From positions 1 to 64,000 of the forward strand of contig DATAOI010000037.1 in assembly GCA_036265815.1 (NCBI GenBank): DNA of 64,000 bases, written 5' to 3'. Origin of the DNA: Gemmatimonadales bacterium. Lineage in GTDB: Bacteria > Gemmatimonadota > Gemmatimonadetes > Gemmatimonadales > GWC2-71-9. The translations under genes and the position numbers were made by a program. Shown one piece after another: positions 27,052 through 35,721 of this stretch (position 1 is its first letter; each line of letters starts with the position of its first letter). The notes beneath the pieces were generated by a model that worked only from the letters and a program-made list of their open reading frames with translations, did no database searches and was not told where the DNA came from.

Positions 27052-27477
27052 CTACTTGGGTGCGCTGGCGGACGTGTCCGCGCGGTTGCTGATAGTATCG
27101 CCCTTGGACGTCACGGGCTTGTTCTGATCCGGCCGGGTCTTGGTGACCTTGGGTCCGAGCGTCGAGGTACCGCTGTCGTTGGTCACGCCGGACTGCGACT
27201 GGTTCTTCGTGCTGTCGGAGGCGGTGCCGGGGGCCACTCTACCTGCGGTGTCCGCCCCGGTGACGGCGCGGCCGGTATCGGTGGTGGCGCCGGGAGCTCC
27301 GGAAGGTGCCATGCTGCTCGTATCGGTGGGGGCCATGGCCGCGGTGTCAGTCGCGGCGCCCGTCTCGGAGCCGCCGCCGGCCGTCGAGCCCGCATTGTTC
27401 GCGTTGCGTCCACCCCCGCCACAGGCCGCGAGCAAGGCCGCAGCGACTGGGCCTAGCATCCAGGTATTCCGTCTCAT
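27052..27477 (-). CDS. Low-complexity lipoprotein
   Basis: 141 aa. ATG with GAGGTG upstream; signal peptide ending in lipobox LAAC-GGGG. The mature part is a Gly/Ala/Thr/Ser/Asp-rich unstructured chain with repeated TDT and MAPT/MAPS units and no fold-like core. Likely a surface or periplasmic spacer-type lipoprotein; function unknown. Confidence 0.7.
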   Translation of the reverse strand: MRRNTWMLGPVAAALLAACGGGGRNANNAGSTAGGGSETGAATDTAAMAPTDTSSMAPSGAPGATTDTGRAVTGADTAGRVAPGTASDSTKNQSQSGVTNDSGTSTLGPKVTKTRPDQNKPVTSKGDTISNRADTSASAPK

Positions 27478-27564
27478 CAGTCACCTCACTGGAATCGTGC
27501 TCTATTCCACCCATTCGACGCCGGCCAACCTAACCGGCGCGAAGGCCTGCGGAGGTGACGCCGC

Positions 27565-27837
27565 TCACCCTTTGGGCTCCAGCCCGGAGTCGCTCATCCT
27601 GCTCAGATCCGGCGGCAGGCCCTCCGGGCGCGGAGACGGTCCTCTGAACTCGAAGTGATCGTCTCGCAGCAACCGCGGTCCGGTGATTACACCGGATTGC
27701 GAGGGATCACCATACAGCAACGTCGCGACCTTGTTGAGCAGGACTTCGACCGGCATCCAGGTACCGTCCGGAATGCCCGGGTACAGGTAATCGAACTCGG
27801 GCCTCAGTCGGGCCTCGCGGCCGCGGGTCTCGATCAC
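27565..27837 (-). CDS. Small protein, HFEFRGG family member B
   Basis: 90 aa, GTG start with AAGGACG upstream. Family pattern: REARLRPEFDYLYP, then G-x-W and LLRDDHFEFRGP, followed by a short Pro-rich tail. Lies just downstream of the globin gene on the same strand and may be co-transcribed with it. Function unknown. Confidence 0.7.
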   Translation of the reverse strand: MIETRGREARLRPEFDYLYPGIPDGTWMPVEVLLNKVATLLYGDPSQSGVITGPRLLRDDHFEFRGPSPRPEGLPPDLSRMSDSGLEPKG

Positions 27838-27912
27838 GGTCGTCCTTTCGCCAGGGGAGCTCGATGCCTGAGGCGTGAATGGTATTCACCGTCGCCCAGA
27901 GGGGCAATTCCG

Positions 27913-28338
27913 CTATCCGGCGCTGTGCTCCCGGGCGGCCGCGCGCCGCATGACCGTCGCGACCAGCAAATATGCCTCGCTCCACGCCTCCCGCACCTCG
28001 GCGGTGAACGCCTCGCCCAGTCCCTGCTCGAGAGTCCAGAGCAGCGCAGCGCCAACCGAGGGATAGTCGGCATCCTTCACGCCGTAGTGGGTATGCCGCC
28101 GGCCGAGCGCGGCCACTTCGGAGACCAGATCGGCCGGCCGGTCCAGGGAATGGACGATGCCATCGAACATCCGCATCAGCTTGACTTCCTGCAACGCCAT
28201 ATCGGTGCTCGCGAAGAGCCGGCGCGCCTCGGGATCGAGCTCGAATAGCCGATCGTAGAATTGCGCGCCGGCGTCTCGCACCGCCGGCGCGAACCGGGCC
28301 CAGCTCTCACGAACGAGTGCCTGCTGCTCGGGTGTCAT
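27913..28338 (-). CDS. Single-domain globin
   Basis: 141 aa, ATG with GGAGGTGG. Helix A pattern LVRESWARFAPAVRDAGAQF, CD region YDRLFELDPEARRLF, and the proximal (F8) His in ALGRRHTHYGV, then the G/H helices (GAALLWTLEQGLGEAFTAEV, AWSEAYLLVATVM). Length and motifs fit flavohaemoglobin-type or neuroglobin-like single-domain haemoglobins, which bind O2 or NO. No reductase domain. The distal E7 position appears to be Gln. Confidence 0.9.
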   Translation of the reverse strand: MTPEQQALVRESWARFAPAVRDAGAQFYDRLFELDPEARRLFASTDMALQEVKLMRMFDGIVHSLDRPADLVSEVAALGRRHTHYGVKDADYPSVGAALLWTLEQGLGEAFTAEVREAWSEAYLLVATVMRRAAAREHSAG

Positions 28339-28458
28339 GCCACCTCCGGAATCGGTTCGCGGATGGAGTGGGCAGAGCTACCCCACCGGCTCCAGTGCGG
28401 GCTTGCTGGAGCGCAGATCGACTTTGCCCATGAAATTCATCTCCTTTCCGACGAATGG

Positions 28459-28974
28459 CTACCTGCCACGCGCCGTGAATCTGCCCGAGGCGGACATCTC
28501 CCGGTCCTCCGTTGCGGGGTCAGCCGCCGTGAAGCCGGTGGCGGCCAGCGTGAAGCTGCCGGTCAGCAGCGTGTCGGAAGCGAAATCGATCCTGAGCGTC
28601 CCCGACTGGGCCCGGAATACGCCGGTGGGCCGCTCAACCGCACCCAGCATGACCAGCGCCTGCAGGTCATCGGAGCCGTCGCCGCGGTCCGAGATGGTGT
28701 AGGTGCCCAAGCTCAGGCGGCTGCCACTGGAGCGGGTGAAGAGGATGGCTCCCTGCGCGCTACCTTGGCCGAGGTCCAGGGTGAACACTGTCGGCGCCCC
28801 GATGCCTCCTTCGACCCGGGCGAATGTCGCATCACCGGAGAGCTCCACGGCCGCGGCACCGGTGAGCCGGGCCGTGAACGCCCGGGTACGGTGCGTGGCG
28901 GGCACGACTCGCGCGAACGCGGTCAGCGAGACGATCGCCATCAGGCCCAGTCCGGTCACCAGCACGATCTTCAT
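28459..28974 (-). CDS. Secreted beta-rich protein
   Basis: 171 aa, ATG with AAAGGAG. Signal peptide (VLVTGLGLMAIVSLTAFA). The mature part is beta-rich (FTARLTGAAAVELSGDATFA, GTYTISDRGDG, DTLLTGSFTLAATGF, ASGRFTARG) without cysteines. The family is not recognised but this pattern recurs in exported proteins of soil bacteria. Its promoter region carries three 11-bp repeats adjacent to the divergent SARP gene, so it is the likely target of that regulator. Confidence 0.75.
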   Translation of the reverse strand: MKIVLVTGLGLMAIVSLTAFARVVPATHRTRAFTARLTGAAAVELSGDATFARVEGGIGAPTVFTLDLGQGSAQGAILFTRSSGSRLSLGTYTISDRGDGSDDLQALVMLGAVERPTGVFRAQSGTLRIDFASDTLLTGSFTLAATGFTAADPATEDREMSASGRFTARGR

Positions 28975-29057
28975 ACGACAGCTCCTTTTAGTTGAGGTGT
29001 GCGACTGGACCGCCGCGCGTCATCGCGCCCGGTTGCCGCCCGGGATCACGGTGCCTA

Positions 29058-29099
29058 GTATATGAGCGGCAATCACGCGGCAATCACCTCCAAATCACC
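29058..29099 (-). promoter_or_regulatory. Predicted SARP operator and promoter of the secreted-protein gene
   Basis: Minus-strand -10 TATACT (29063-29058). Immediately upstream are three direct repeats of GTGATT (AATCAC on the plus strand at 29071, 29082, 29093), spaced exactly 11 bp. This matches the SARP binding rule of short direct repeats one helical turn apart, close upstream of a -10. The divergent gene encodes a SARP-type DNA-binding protein. Confidence 0.6.
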
Positions 29100-29108
29100 T
29101 CGCGCAAC

Positions 29109-31742
29109 GTGTTACGCGTCCACACTTTGGGAAGGCTGCACGTCAGCCGCGCCGAGGGCGCGGTCAGCGGGTCGGCGGCGCAGCCGAGGCGGCTGGCCGT
29201 CCTTGCCCTCCTTGCGTCCGCCGGAGAGCAGGGGCTCACCCGCGAGAAGCTGCTGGCCTATCTCTGGGCTGAGGCCGATGAGGAGCGGGCACGCCGCGGC
29301 CTCAACCAGGCGCTTTACGCCCTACGGCAGGACCTCGGCTCCGACGACATTTTCCTGGGAACCAGGCACCTGCGGCTCAACGCCGAGCTGGTCTCCAGCG
29401 ATCTGGCGGAGTTCGGGCAAGCGCTGGCTGTCGGCAAGCTGGAAGACGCGGCGGCGCGCTACACCGGTCCGTTCCTGGATGGATTTCATCTTCCCGGTGC
29501 GCCCGAGTTCGAGCGCTGGGCGGAAGAGGAGCGAGCGGACCTGGCCCGGAATTACGCCCAGTCGTTGGGCAAGCTGGCCAGCCGGGCGGAGAGTCGAGGC
29601 GATTGGACTGAGGCCGTCGGCTGGTGGCGGAAGCTGGCGGCGCAGGACCCGCTGAACGCGACGGTCGCGCTGAGCCTGATGCGGGCGCTGGCCGCCGCGG
29701 GCGACCGGGCCGGCGCACTGCAGCACGCGCGGATCTACGAGGTGCTGCTGCAGCAGGAGCTGGATTCGCCGCCCGATCGGGAGGTGGTGGCTCTTGCCGC
29801 GGAGCTTCGGGCGGCGGAGACCACACCGCCGCCGCCGATGCCACGAGTCAAGCCGGAGCCTGTCCCAGTGGCGGCGGAACCCGCGCCGGCGTCGATGCCT
29901 GGTCCTCCCGAGCCGGCACCGATGCCCGCTCCCGAGGTCGTGATCGCGGGAGCTGGCGTCCCGGGAGCTCGCGCCGGCCTGCGGCGCGTGACGATAGCCC
30001 TGGCTCTGCTCCTCACCGGCGCCGCTGGCGGCCTCTATCTCCGAGCCCGCCCGCCAGCGGAGCTGGTACCCGGCCCAGCCCATCGCGTCGCGTTCGACGA
30101 ACGACTCGAGCTCGATCCGGCGCTGTCGCCGGACGGCAAGATGATCGCCTACTCTGCGGATGATGGAACCCGCTTCCAGATCTTCGTGAAACAGGTCGCC
30201 GGCGGTCGCGCCGTGGCGGTGACGCAGGAGCTGCCGGGGTCCCACTGGCGACCGCAGTGGTCACCGGACCGGAGCCGGATGGCGTTCCAGGCGGGCGGTC
30301 GGATCTACGAAGTCCCGGCCTTCGGCGGGGTGCCCCGCGTGCTGGTCGAGCCGGCGCATCCGGGGAGCTGGGTGGCGTCGGCTGCCTGGTCGCCGGACGG
30401 CCGGGCAATCGCCTACGTCGAAGACTGGGCCGTGTATCGCCGGGCCATCGGCGGCGGCCCGGCGACGCTGCTCTGCCGGCTGGCAAACGCCCACTCGCTG
30501 GCCTGGTCACCCGATGGCAGGTGGATCGCGCTGGTCTCCGGCAACCCCGGTTTCATTTTTGGTGAGTCCCCCTGGGGGAGCTCGACCAACCTGGGCAACA
30601 TCGCGCCCAGCTCGATCTGGATCGTGCCCGCAGCGGGCGGAAACCCGATCCGAATCACCGACGATCAAGCGCTCAACACCAGCCCGGTGTGGCTGCCCCA
30701 CACCGCAGGGCTTCTCTTCGTCTCCAATCGAGAGGGGAGCCGCGATGTCTACCGGGTGGACCTGAGCGGGGCAGGAGTGCCTGCAGGTGAGCCCACTCGA
30801 CTGACCACGGGCCTCAGCGCCCACAGCATCAGTCTCTCGGCCGATGGGAGGGCACTGGCGTATTCCGTCTTCTCCTACACCGCGAATATCTGGTCGCTGG
30901 ACATTCCCGAGCACGGCGAGGCTGCCGAGGCTGGCGCCAGGCCGTTCACCGAGGGGACTCAGATCATCGAGGGGATCAGCCTGTCTCCGGACGGCCGCTG
31001 GCTGGCGTTCGACTCCGATCGCGATGGGAACCAGGATGTCTACAAGATGCCGATCGGCGGAGGCGAGGCGGAGCAGCTGACCGACTCGCCGGACGATGAG
31101 TTCGTCTCGACCTGGTCGGGGGATGGGAAGGCGCTGGCGCTCCACTCCTATCACGCGGGCAGCCGCGGACTGCGGCTGGTGCCGGCCGATGGCGGGCGGC
31201 CCGTCGAGGTGGTGCGCTGGCCGCCCAATCAGCGATCCCCCGGCTGGTCGCGGGATGGACGCGCACTGGTGTTCACGTCCGACGTGACAGGCGAGCTCCA
31301 GCTGTTTCTGGTACGGCGCAAGTCCGACTCCACCTGGGGCACCGCGCGGCAGCTCACGACCGCCGGCGGCTGGGCTGGAAGGTGGTCGCCGGACGGACGC
31401 TCGATCGTCTACTGCCGCGCCGACGGAGTCTGGCTGATCGACGATCAGGGGCGGGGGAATCGGCAACTCTTCGAGGCCGGCGACTCCGGCAGCCCCTCGC
31501 CCGAGCTGGCACTCTGGAGCCCCGACGGCCGCACGATCTATTTCAAGGCGTTCGACGCGGCAGGGTCGTCCAGCCTGTGGGCGATCTCGCCCTCGGGGAG
31601 TGCGCCCCGGCTGCTGGTGCGCTTCGACGACCCGAGCAGACCCTCCAGCCGCCCCGAGTTTGCCACCGATGGCAGGCGGTTTTTCTTCACTCTTGGCACC
31701 CGCCAGAGCGACATCTGGGCGATGGAGCTCCGGCGCCGCTGA
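29109..31742 (+). CDS. Membrane-anchored SARP (BTAD) regulator with TolB-type beta-propeller
   Basis: 877 aa from GTG 29109, where SARP similarity begins; the frame is open to 28992. Winged-helix domain (about 1-90: RRLAVLALLASAGEQGLTRE, LLAYLWAEADEERARRGLNQ), bacterial transcriptional activation domain (about 95-235, TPR-like), Pro-rich linker, one TM helix (VTIALALLLTGAAGGLYL) and a long propeller with repeated SPDG blades (LSPDGKMIAYSADD, WSPDGRAIAYVED, SPDGRWLAFDSDRDGNQDVY). The layout is ToxR/CadC-like, with DNA binding inside and a sensor outside. No ribosome site precedes the GTG. Confidence 0.82.
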   Translation: MLRVHTLGRLHVSRAEGAVSGSAAQPRRLAVLALLASAGEQGLTREKLLAYLWAEADEERARRGLNQALYALRQDLGSDDIFLGTRHLRLNAELVSSDLAEFGQALAVGKLEDAAARYTGPFLDGFHLPGAPEFERWAEEERADLARNYAQSLGKLASRAESRGDWTEAVGWWRKLAAQDPLNATVALSLMRALAAAGDRAGALQHARIYEVLLQQELDSPPDREVVALAAELRAAETTPPPPMPRVKPEPVPVAAEPAPASMPGPPEPAPMPAPEVVIAGAGVPGARAGLRRVTIALALLLTGAAGGLYLRARPPAELVPGPAHRVAFDERLELDPALSPDGKMIAYSADDGTRFQIFVKQVAGGRAVAVTQELPGSHWRPQWSPDRSRMAFQAGGRIYEVPAFGGVPRVLVEPAHPGSWVASAAWSPDGRAIAYVEDWAVYRRAIGGGPATLLCRLANAHSLAWSPDGRWIALVSGNPGFIFGESPWGSSTNLGNIAPSSIWIVPAAGGNPIRITDDQALNTSPVWLPHTAGLLFVSNREGSRDVYRVDLSGAGVPAGEPTRLTTGLSAHSISLSADGRALAYSVFSYTANIWSLDIPEHGEAAEAGARPFTEGTQIIEGISLSPDGRWLAFDSDRDGNQDVYKMPIGGGEAEQLTDSPDDEFVSTWSGDGKALALHSYHAGSRGLRLVPADGGRPVEVVRWPPNQRSPGWSRDGRALVFTSDVTGELQLFLVRRKSDSTWGTARQLTTAGGWAGRWSPDGRSIVYCRADGVWLIDDQGRGNRQLFEAGDSGSPSPELALWSPDGRTIYFKAFDAAGSSSLWAISPSGSAPRLLVRFDDPSRPSSRPEFATDGRRFFFTLGTRQSDIWAMELRRR

Positions 31743-31780
31743 GCCGGCACGGGAGTCGTCGGCACGCGACCTGCACTGAA

Positions 31781-31810
31781 TTGCATCCAATCGTGGGGCA
31801 TCCGTACCCT
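31781..31810 (+). promoter_or_regulatory. Candidate promoter of the pilin-like gene
   Basis: TTGCAT at 31781, an 18-nt spacer and TACCCT at 31805, 31 nt before the GTG at 31841. Confidence 0.35.
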
Positions 31811-31840
31811 AAGTGTCTGCAGGGAATCACTCTTACAAAA

Positions 31841-32299
31841 GTGCAACGGCCGATCGTGCCTTCCCCCGCTGGTGCAGATCGCCTGGGCTTCTTGCCCTTT
31901 TCGCGTTCCTTTGCCACCAGTCGGCGCGGAGCGGCGCTGGCCGAGCACGTCCTTCTGGTCGCTCTGGTGCTGATCGGCCTGATCGGGATCCTGTTCGGGA
32001 TGCAGTCCCATCTCGGTAAGATCTACACCCACGCCAACAACCAGATCGGCCTGGCAGACTGCGCCTCCGGAGGGGGCTGCTCGGCAGGCGGCTCTAATGG
32101 CGGCGGTGCCGGGCCGTCCGGAGGTGGGAGCGGCAGCTCGGGCAGCGCGTCGTCAGGAAGCACCGGCAGCGGCAGCGGCGGGGGGGTGCTGGGCGCCGGC
32201 GAGGGGACACCGACCGGTGGTCCGGACGTGAGTACCGGGTCCGGTGGAGGGACGGGAGGGAGCCAACCCCAGCCTGTTATCCAGGTTCCAATTCGGTAG
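31841..32299 (+). CDS. Flp/type IVb pilin-like protein with Gly/Ser-rich tail
   Basis: 152 aa from GTG 31841 (GTG 31856 possible). RRGAALAEHVLLVALVLIGL resembles prepilin N-termini of the Flp group (short basic leader, Gly, then a hydrophobic helix starting near Glu), followed by a short helical part and about 80 residues of Gly/Ser repeats. Prepilin processing after Gly is an inference. No pilus assembly genes are nearby. Confidence 0.55.
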   Translation: MQRPIVPSPAGADRLGFLPFSRSFATSRRGAALAEHVLLVALVLIGLIGILFGMQSHLGKIYTHANNQIGLADCASGGGCSAGGSNGGGAGPSGGGSGSSGSASSGSTGSGSGGGVLGAGEGTPTGGPDVSTGSGGGTGGSQPQPVIQVPIR

Positions 32300-32355
32300 C
32301 CCCAGTCATCGTACATCTCTGCGTGGCAATGGTCTTTCTCCAATAGCTGGAACGG

Positions 32356-32391
32356 CTCGGCCGCTCCGGAAGTCTGCCCGGAGCGGCCGAG
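32356..32391. terminator. Strong hairpin between convergent genes
   Basis: 14-bp perfect stem (CTCGGCCGCTCCGG with its complement), 8-nt loop, no U-run on either side. Sits between the pilin-like gene and the convergent DUF4382 gene. Confidence 0.55.
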
Positions 32392-32410
32392 ATGGTTGCC
32401 GAGCTCCGGG

Positions 32411-33049
32411 CTACGGAGCCGCGCTGTCGGCGGCTCCGGCGGACAGCTCGCCGCCGGTGATAACCGGGTGCATCACCCATTTTCCGACCTGGCCGGCGGC
32501 CTGGCCGAAGCTCTGACTCACGTCGAAGTCGACCAGCAGGATCTTCTCTCCAGGGGCAAGCGTCAGCGCGCCCGCGTCCATGGTGACCTTGAGGCCGGAC
32601 TGCGAGAAGCTCGGTGCCTGGAGCACGCCGGTGGCCGCTCCGCCGCAGGGTGTAGCATCGTAGCCGTCGGTCGCGTAGATGTCGCTCTCACCGCTGTCAT
32701 TCTCCACCGCCAGGCAGGCCCCGCTGATCAGAAACCGCAGCTCCGTGTAGGTGCCTGACGGCACGTCGACTCCGCTGACCAGGTCGGCCGTGCTGCTGGC
32801 GAGCGTCAGGAGATCGGTGGTCACCGGTACGCTGGTGAGCACGACCTTGCCGCTACCACCCATCAGGTTGATTCCGGCGATCGTCACCACCGCGTGCTGC
32901 ACCTCGCCCGGGGCGTCCTTGAGCTTGATCGAGAGTGCGGTCGTGCCGGCCGGTCCGGCGTCGCTGCACGCGCCGAGCAGGGCGGCGGCACCGACCAGAA
33001 GGAACGCGGCCTGGCGCGGAATGGTGGAGGAGAGCAGGCGGAGGGGCAT
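32411..33049 (-). CDS. DUF4382 domain lipoprotein
   Basis: 212 aa, ATG with GGAGACC. Lipobox LLGAC after a signal sequence. The DUF4382 pattern is clear: ALSIKLKDAPGEVQHAVVTI, then a beta-sandwich (VPSGTYTELRFLI, GLKVTMDAGALTLAPGEKIL, LVDFDVSQSFG). These are extracytoplasmic lipoproteins of unknown function. The monoisolated gene has its own signals and no obvious partner. Confidence 0.88.
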   Translation of the reverse strand: MPLRLLSSTIPRQAAFLLVGAAALLGACSDAGPAGTTALSIKLKDAPGEVQHAVVTIAGINLMGGSGKVVLTSVPVTTDLLTLASSTADLVSGVDVPSGTYTELRFLISGACLAVENDSGESDIYATDGYDATPCGGAATGVLQAPSFSQSGLKVTMDAGALTLAPGEKILLVDFDVSQSFGQAAGQVGKWVMHPVITGGELSAGAADSAAP

Positions 33050-33279
33050 GTGAAGGTCTCCTGTGGGGGGTGCCTCGGCAGCTCGCAGTTCGACAGGGCG
33101 CCGGCACAATACCAGGCTACGCCGATGACCGAGGGACCGCGGTGGAACCGGCTATCAGTTTGGGTGGGCCGATCTTATGCGCCGAGGGCGCGGACAAGCT
33201 ACCGCCAGCCCGTGCACCGATCGTGCCCGGGCTGAACTCGCCTCGTGTGCAGCCGATTGCGGTCGCTGGCGCGCCCGAT
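33050..33279. other. Gap without a recognised gene
   Basis: 230 bp upstream of the DUF4382 gene and downstream of the small gene at 33280, all minus strand. Nothing recognised except the DUF4382 ribosome site. Confidence 0.4.
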
Positions 33280-33555
33280 CTACGGATCGGTGCTCCTGCT
33301 GGTCACGCCATTCCAGTCCGCGCCTCGGCGGCGCCCACCACGAAACTTGAAATGCGCGTCGGAGAGGATCCGAGGGCCCTCATCGGGCCACGGGCGGCCC
33401 CTCCTCAACGCCCCATCGACGATGATACTGGACACACTCACGGCGGTCATCCAGATGCCGGAGGGGAGCTCGGAATACAGCGCCGCGAAGGCGGGATCGA
33501 GCCACACCTGACGAAGACCGGCAACTGGCCGCGGAGAGGCGACCGGTGCATGCAT
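33280..33555 (-). CDS. Small protein, HFEFRGG family member C
   Basis: 91 aa from ATG 33553-33555; no good ribosome site, so the start is uncertain. Family pattern with changes: VWLDPAFAALYSELPSGIW and RILSDAHFKFRGG. The tail after the signature is basic. Function unknown. Lies 89 nt after the small membrane protein gene on the same strand. Confidence 0.6.
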   Translation of the reverse strand: MHAPVASPRPVAGLRQVWLDPAFAALYSELPSGIWMTAVSVSSIIVDGALRRGRPWPDEGPRILSDAHFKFRGGRRRGADWNGVTSRSTDP

Positions 33556-33644
33556 TGGTGGACACGGAGTATGTGACGGGGGAGCAGAAAATAAACCGGA
33601 AGGACACAGCCGCGCCAGCGGCGCGTGGCCCGGAGCGGCGTCCC

Positions 33645-33935
33645 TTACCGCTTGCGCCGGGCCAGGAGAAAGCCGAGTGCGACAGCGGCCACCGCCAGCA
33701 GCGCCGCGGATCCGACGACGCGGCCCAACCGGACGGTCCGCCCCGCGTGCCGGGTGGCGAGCTCGTCGGAGGTCGCCGCCAGCGCCGAGGCGACACGATC
33801 TCGCTGGGCCAGCCATTCCCGAACCAGGCCGGGCTCCTCGACGGCGTCGGAGGCGGCGGCAAGCCGCTGGCGAACCTCATCCTCACCGATGTCCTCGAGC
33901 TCCCGCCAGACCTGCTCGCGCGTCTTCCGCACCAT
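33645..33935 (-). CDS. Small tail-anchored-like membrane protein
   Basis: 96 aa from ATG 33933-33935. The N-terminal half is helical and charged (TREQVWRELEDIGEDEVRQR), and one TM helix is close to the C-terminus (VVGSAALLAVAAVALGFLLA) followed by RRKR, so the C-terminus is probably cytoplasmic. Similar EDIGEDEVR-type small proteins are widespread and uncharacterised. Confidence 0.65.
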   Translation of the reverse strand: MVRKTREQVWRELEDIGEDEVRQRLAAASDAVEEPGLVREWLAQRDRVASALAATSDELATRHAGRTVRLGRVVGSAALLAVAAVALGFLLARRKR

Positions 33936-34081
33936 GCCGTGCCTCACTGAATCCGGTGATGGGGGGGCGCACGCAGGGCACGCCACACGCTCGATACTCG
34001 CCTGCCGCGGGCGTCGGGGCAAGAGGGGTTCAGAAGGACGCGCCCGGCCGCCTCAGCGACGCCTGGCGCGCAGGGCTGAGG

Positions 34082-35554
34082 TCACCGTGCCACGATCTTC
34101 AGTACTCGGCCGTCTCCGGTCAGCACGTACAGTTCACCCTCGGCGTCCTCCCCGAAGCTGGACACCTGACCTCCCGGCGCTAGGGAAGGCCAGTCGGCCT
34201 CTTCCACCGCCTGATCGTCTTCGATGCGGAAGCTCCGCACCCAGCCCTGGCAGAAGTCGGAGTAGAAGTAATGTCCCTGCAGCGCGGGAATGGCGGAACC
34301 GCGATAGACATAGCCGCCGATGATGGCGCACCCCATATCATGGCTGTACTCCAACACCGGGAGGGTGAGGCCACTCTGGTCGCAGTCCGGAGTCCCCAGG
34401 CAGTGGCGCCCCTCCATCACATTCCAGCCGTAGTCAACCTTTCGCCCTGCGCCATCGGCCGCCGCCGAATAGTTCACTTCCTCCCACTGGGTCTCGCCCA
34501 CGTCGGCGATGTAGATGTCGCCGGTGCCGCGGTCGAAGCTGAAGCGCCACGGGTTGCGAAGGCCATAATTCCAGATCTCGCCACGGGCGCCCGCGGTCCC
34601 GACGAATGGGTTGTCCGGCGGCACGGTATAGCTGGTGCCCGACGAGACGTCGATCCTCAGGATCGAGCCGAGCAGATCGTCGAGCGACTGTCCCCGCCCG
34701 TGGTCATCGCCGCCGTGCGATCCGCCGTCGCCCATGCCGATGTAGAGCATGCCGTCAGGACCGAACAGGAGCTGTCCGCCGTTGTGACTGGGGCCCGGTT
34801 GATCGATGGCGAGCACCACCGACTCGCTGGCCGGGTCCGCGCGATCCGGATCGCTCGACACCCGGAAAGCGGAGACGTGGGTGTCGCCCTCGAGGTCCGT
34901 ATAGTCGACGAAGAACCGTCCGCTCGAAGCGAAGTCGGGGGGGAAGGCGAGGCCGAGCAGGCCCTGCTCGGCCCGGCCGGAGACCTGGGCCGAGAGATCG
35001 AGGAACGGTGTCGGCAGGAGCGTGCCGTCTTTGACCACGCGGATCGCGCCGGTTTTCTCCACCACGAACAGGCGCTCGTCGCCGGGTGGCGAGGCGAGAT
35101 ACAGGGGGAAGGAGAGCCCAGAAGCGATCTCTTGCAGACCGACATCGGTCGGACCCCCGGGCGGAGGGGGCGGCGTAGTCGGGGCAGGAGAGACGGTGAT
35201 CGTCAGACTGCCGATCACGCCTTCGCTGGTGGCGTGAATCACGACGTTCCCCGGAGCGAGTCCGGCCACCAGACCAGATGCCGATACCGAGGCCAGACTG
35301 GTGTCGTCGGTCGACCAGTCGAACGTCCTGGCCTCCAGCGCCGTGCCGGCCGAGTCGAGCGCGGTCGCGGTGAGCTGCAGGGAATCGCCGACCAGGACGG
35401 AATCGGCCGGGGCTGTCACCCTGACCGAGGCGACCGGAACGGGCGCCTGAATGTCGGCTCCGTCACTGCCGCAGGCCGTAGCAAGGATGGCTAGCAGGAG
35501 GACGAGAGGCGGAGGCAGCGGGCCCCTACGCGGGCTGAGCAACGGTTTCCGCAC
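34082..35554 (-). CDS. PQQ-dependent sugar dehydrogenase-like lipoprotein with Ig-like domain
   Basis: 490 aa from GTG 35552-35554, which follows GGAGACGTG; longer starts lack a site. Lipobox LATAC, a BIG2-type Ig-like domain (about 35-120: VSVTAPADSVLVGDSLQLTA-like), a Pro-rich linker, then a six-bladed GDH/HHIP propeller: QEIASGLSFPLYLASPP, GLLGLAFPPDF, HNGGQLLFGPDGMLYIGMGDGG (active-site His), GLRNPWRFSFD and DVGETQWEEVN. Extracytoplasmic aldose oxidation with PQQ is the family role; substrate unknown. Confidence 0.85.
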   Translation of the reverse strand: MRKPLLSPRRGPLPPPLVLLLAILATACGSDGADIQAPVPVASVRVTAPADSVLVGDSLQLTATALDSAGTALEARTFDWSTDDTSLASVSASGLVAGLAPGNVVIHATSEGVIGSLTITVSPAPTTPPPPPGGPTDVGLQEIASGLSFPLYLASPPGDERLFVVEKTGAIRVVKDGTLLPTPFLDLSAQVSGRAEQGLLGLAFPPDFASSGRFFVDYTDLEGDTHVSAFRVSSDPDRADPASESVVLAIDQPGPSHNGGQLLFGPDGMLYIGMGDGGSHGGDDHGRGQSLDDLLGSILRIDVSSGTSYTVPPDNPFVGTAGARGEIWNYGLRNPWRFSFDRGTGDIYIADVGETQWEEVNYSAAADGAGRKVDYGWNVMEGRHCLGTPDCDQSGLTLPVLEYSHDMGCAIIGGYVYRGSAIPALQGHYFYSDFCQGWVRSFRIEDDQAVEEADWPSLAPGGQVSSFGEDAEGELYVLTGDGRVLKIVAR

Positions 35555-35721
35555 CACGTCTCCGGTAGCTCTCCTGCGATGAGAAGGGCCGATCACCAGG
35601 CAGAACGCTGCAGCTTACGGGAAGGCGGGACAAAGCTCTGTGACGCAGGTAACAGGAGGGGGCGGGTGAGAGACGAGGAGCGCGGCGAGGCTGCCGGGAC
35701 CGGTGCGGCAGCTGACTGTCT

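Noticed and set aside
29067-29099. CRISPR-like short repeats
   Set aside because: Three 11-bp units without spacers; better explained as a regulator binding site.
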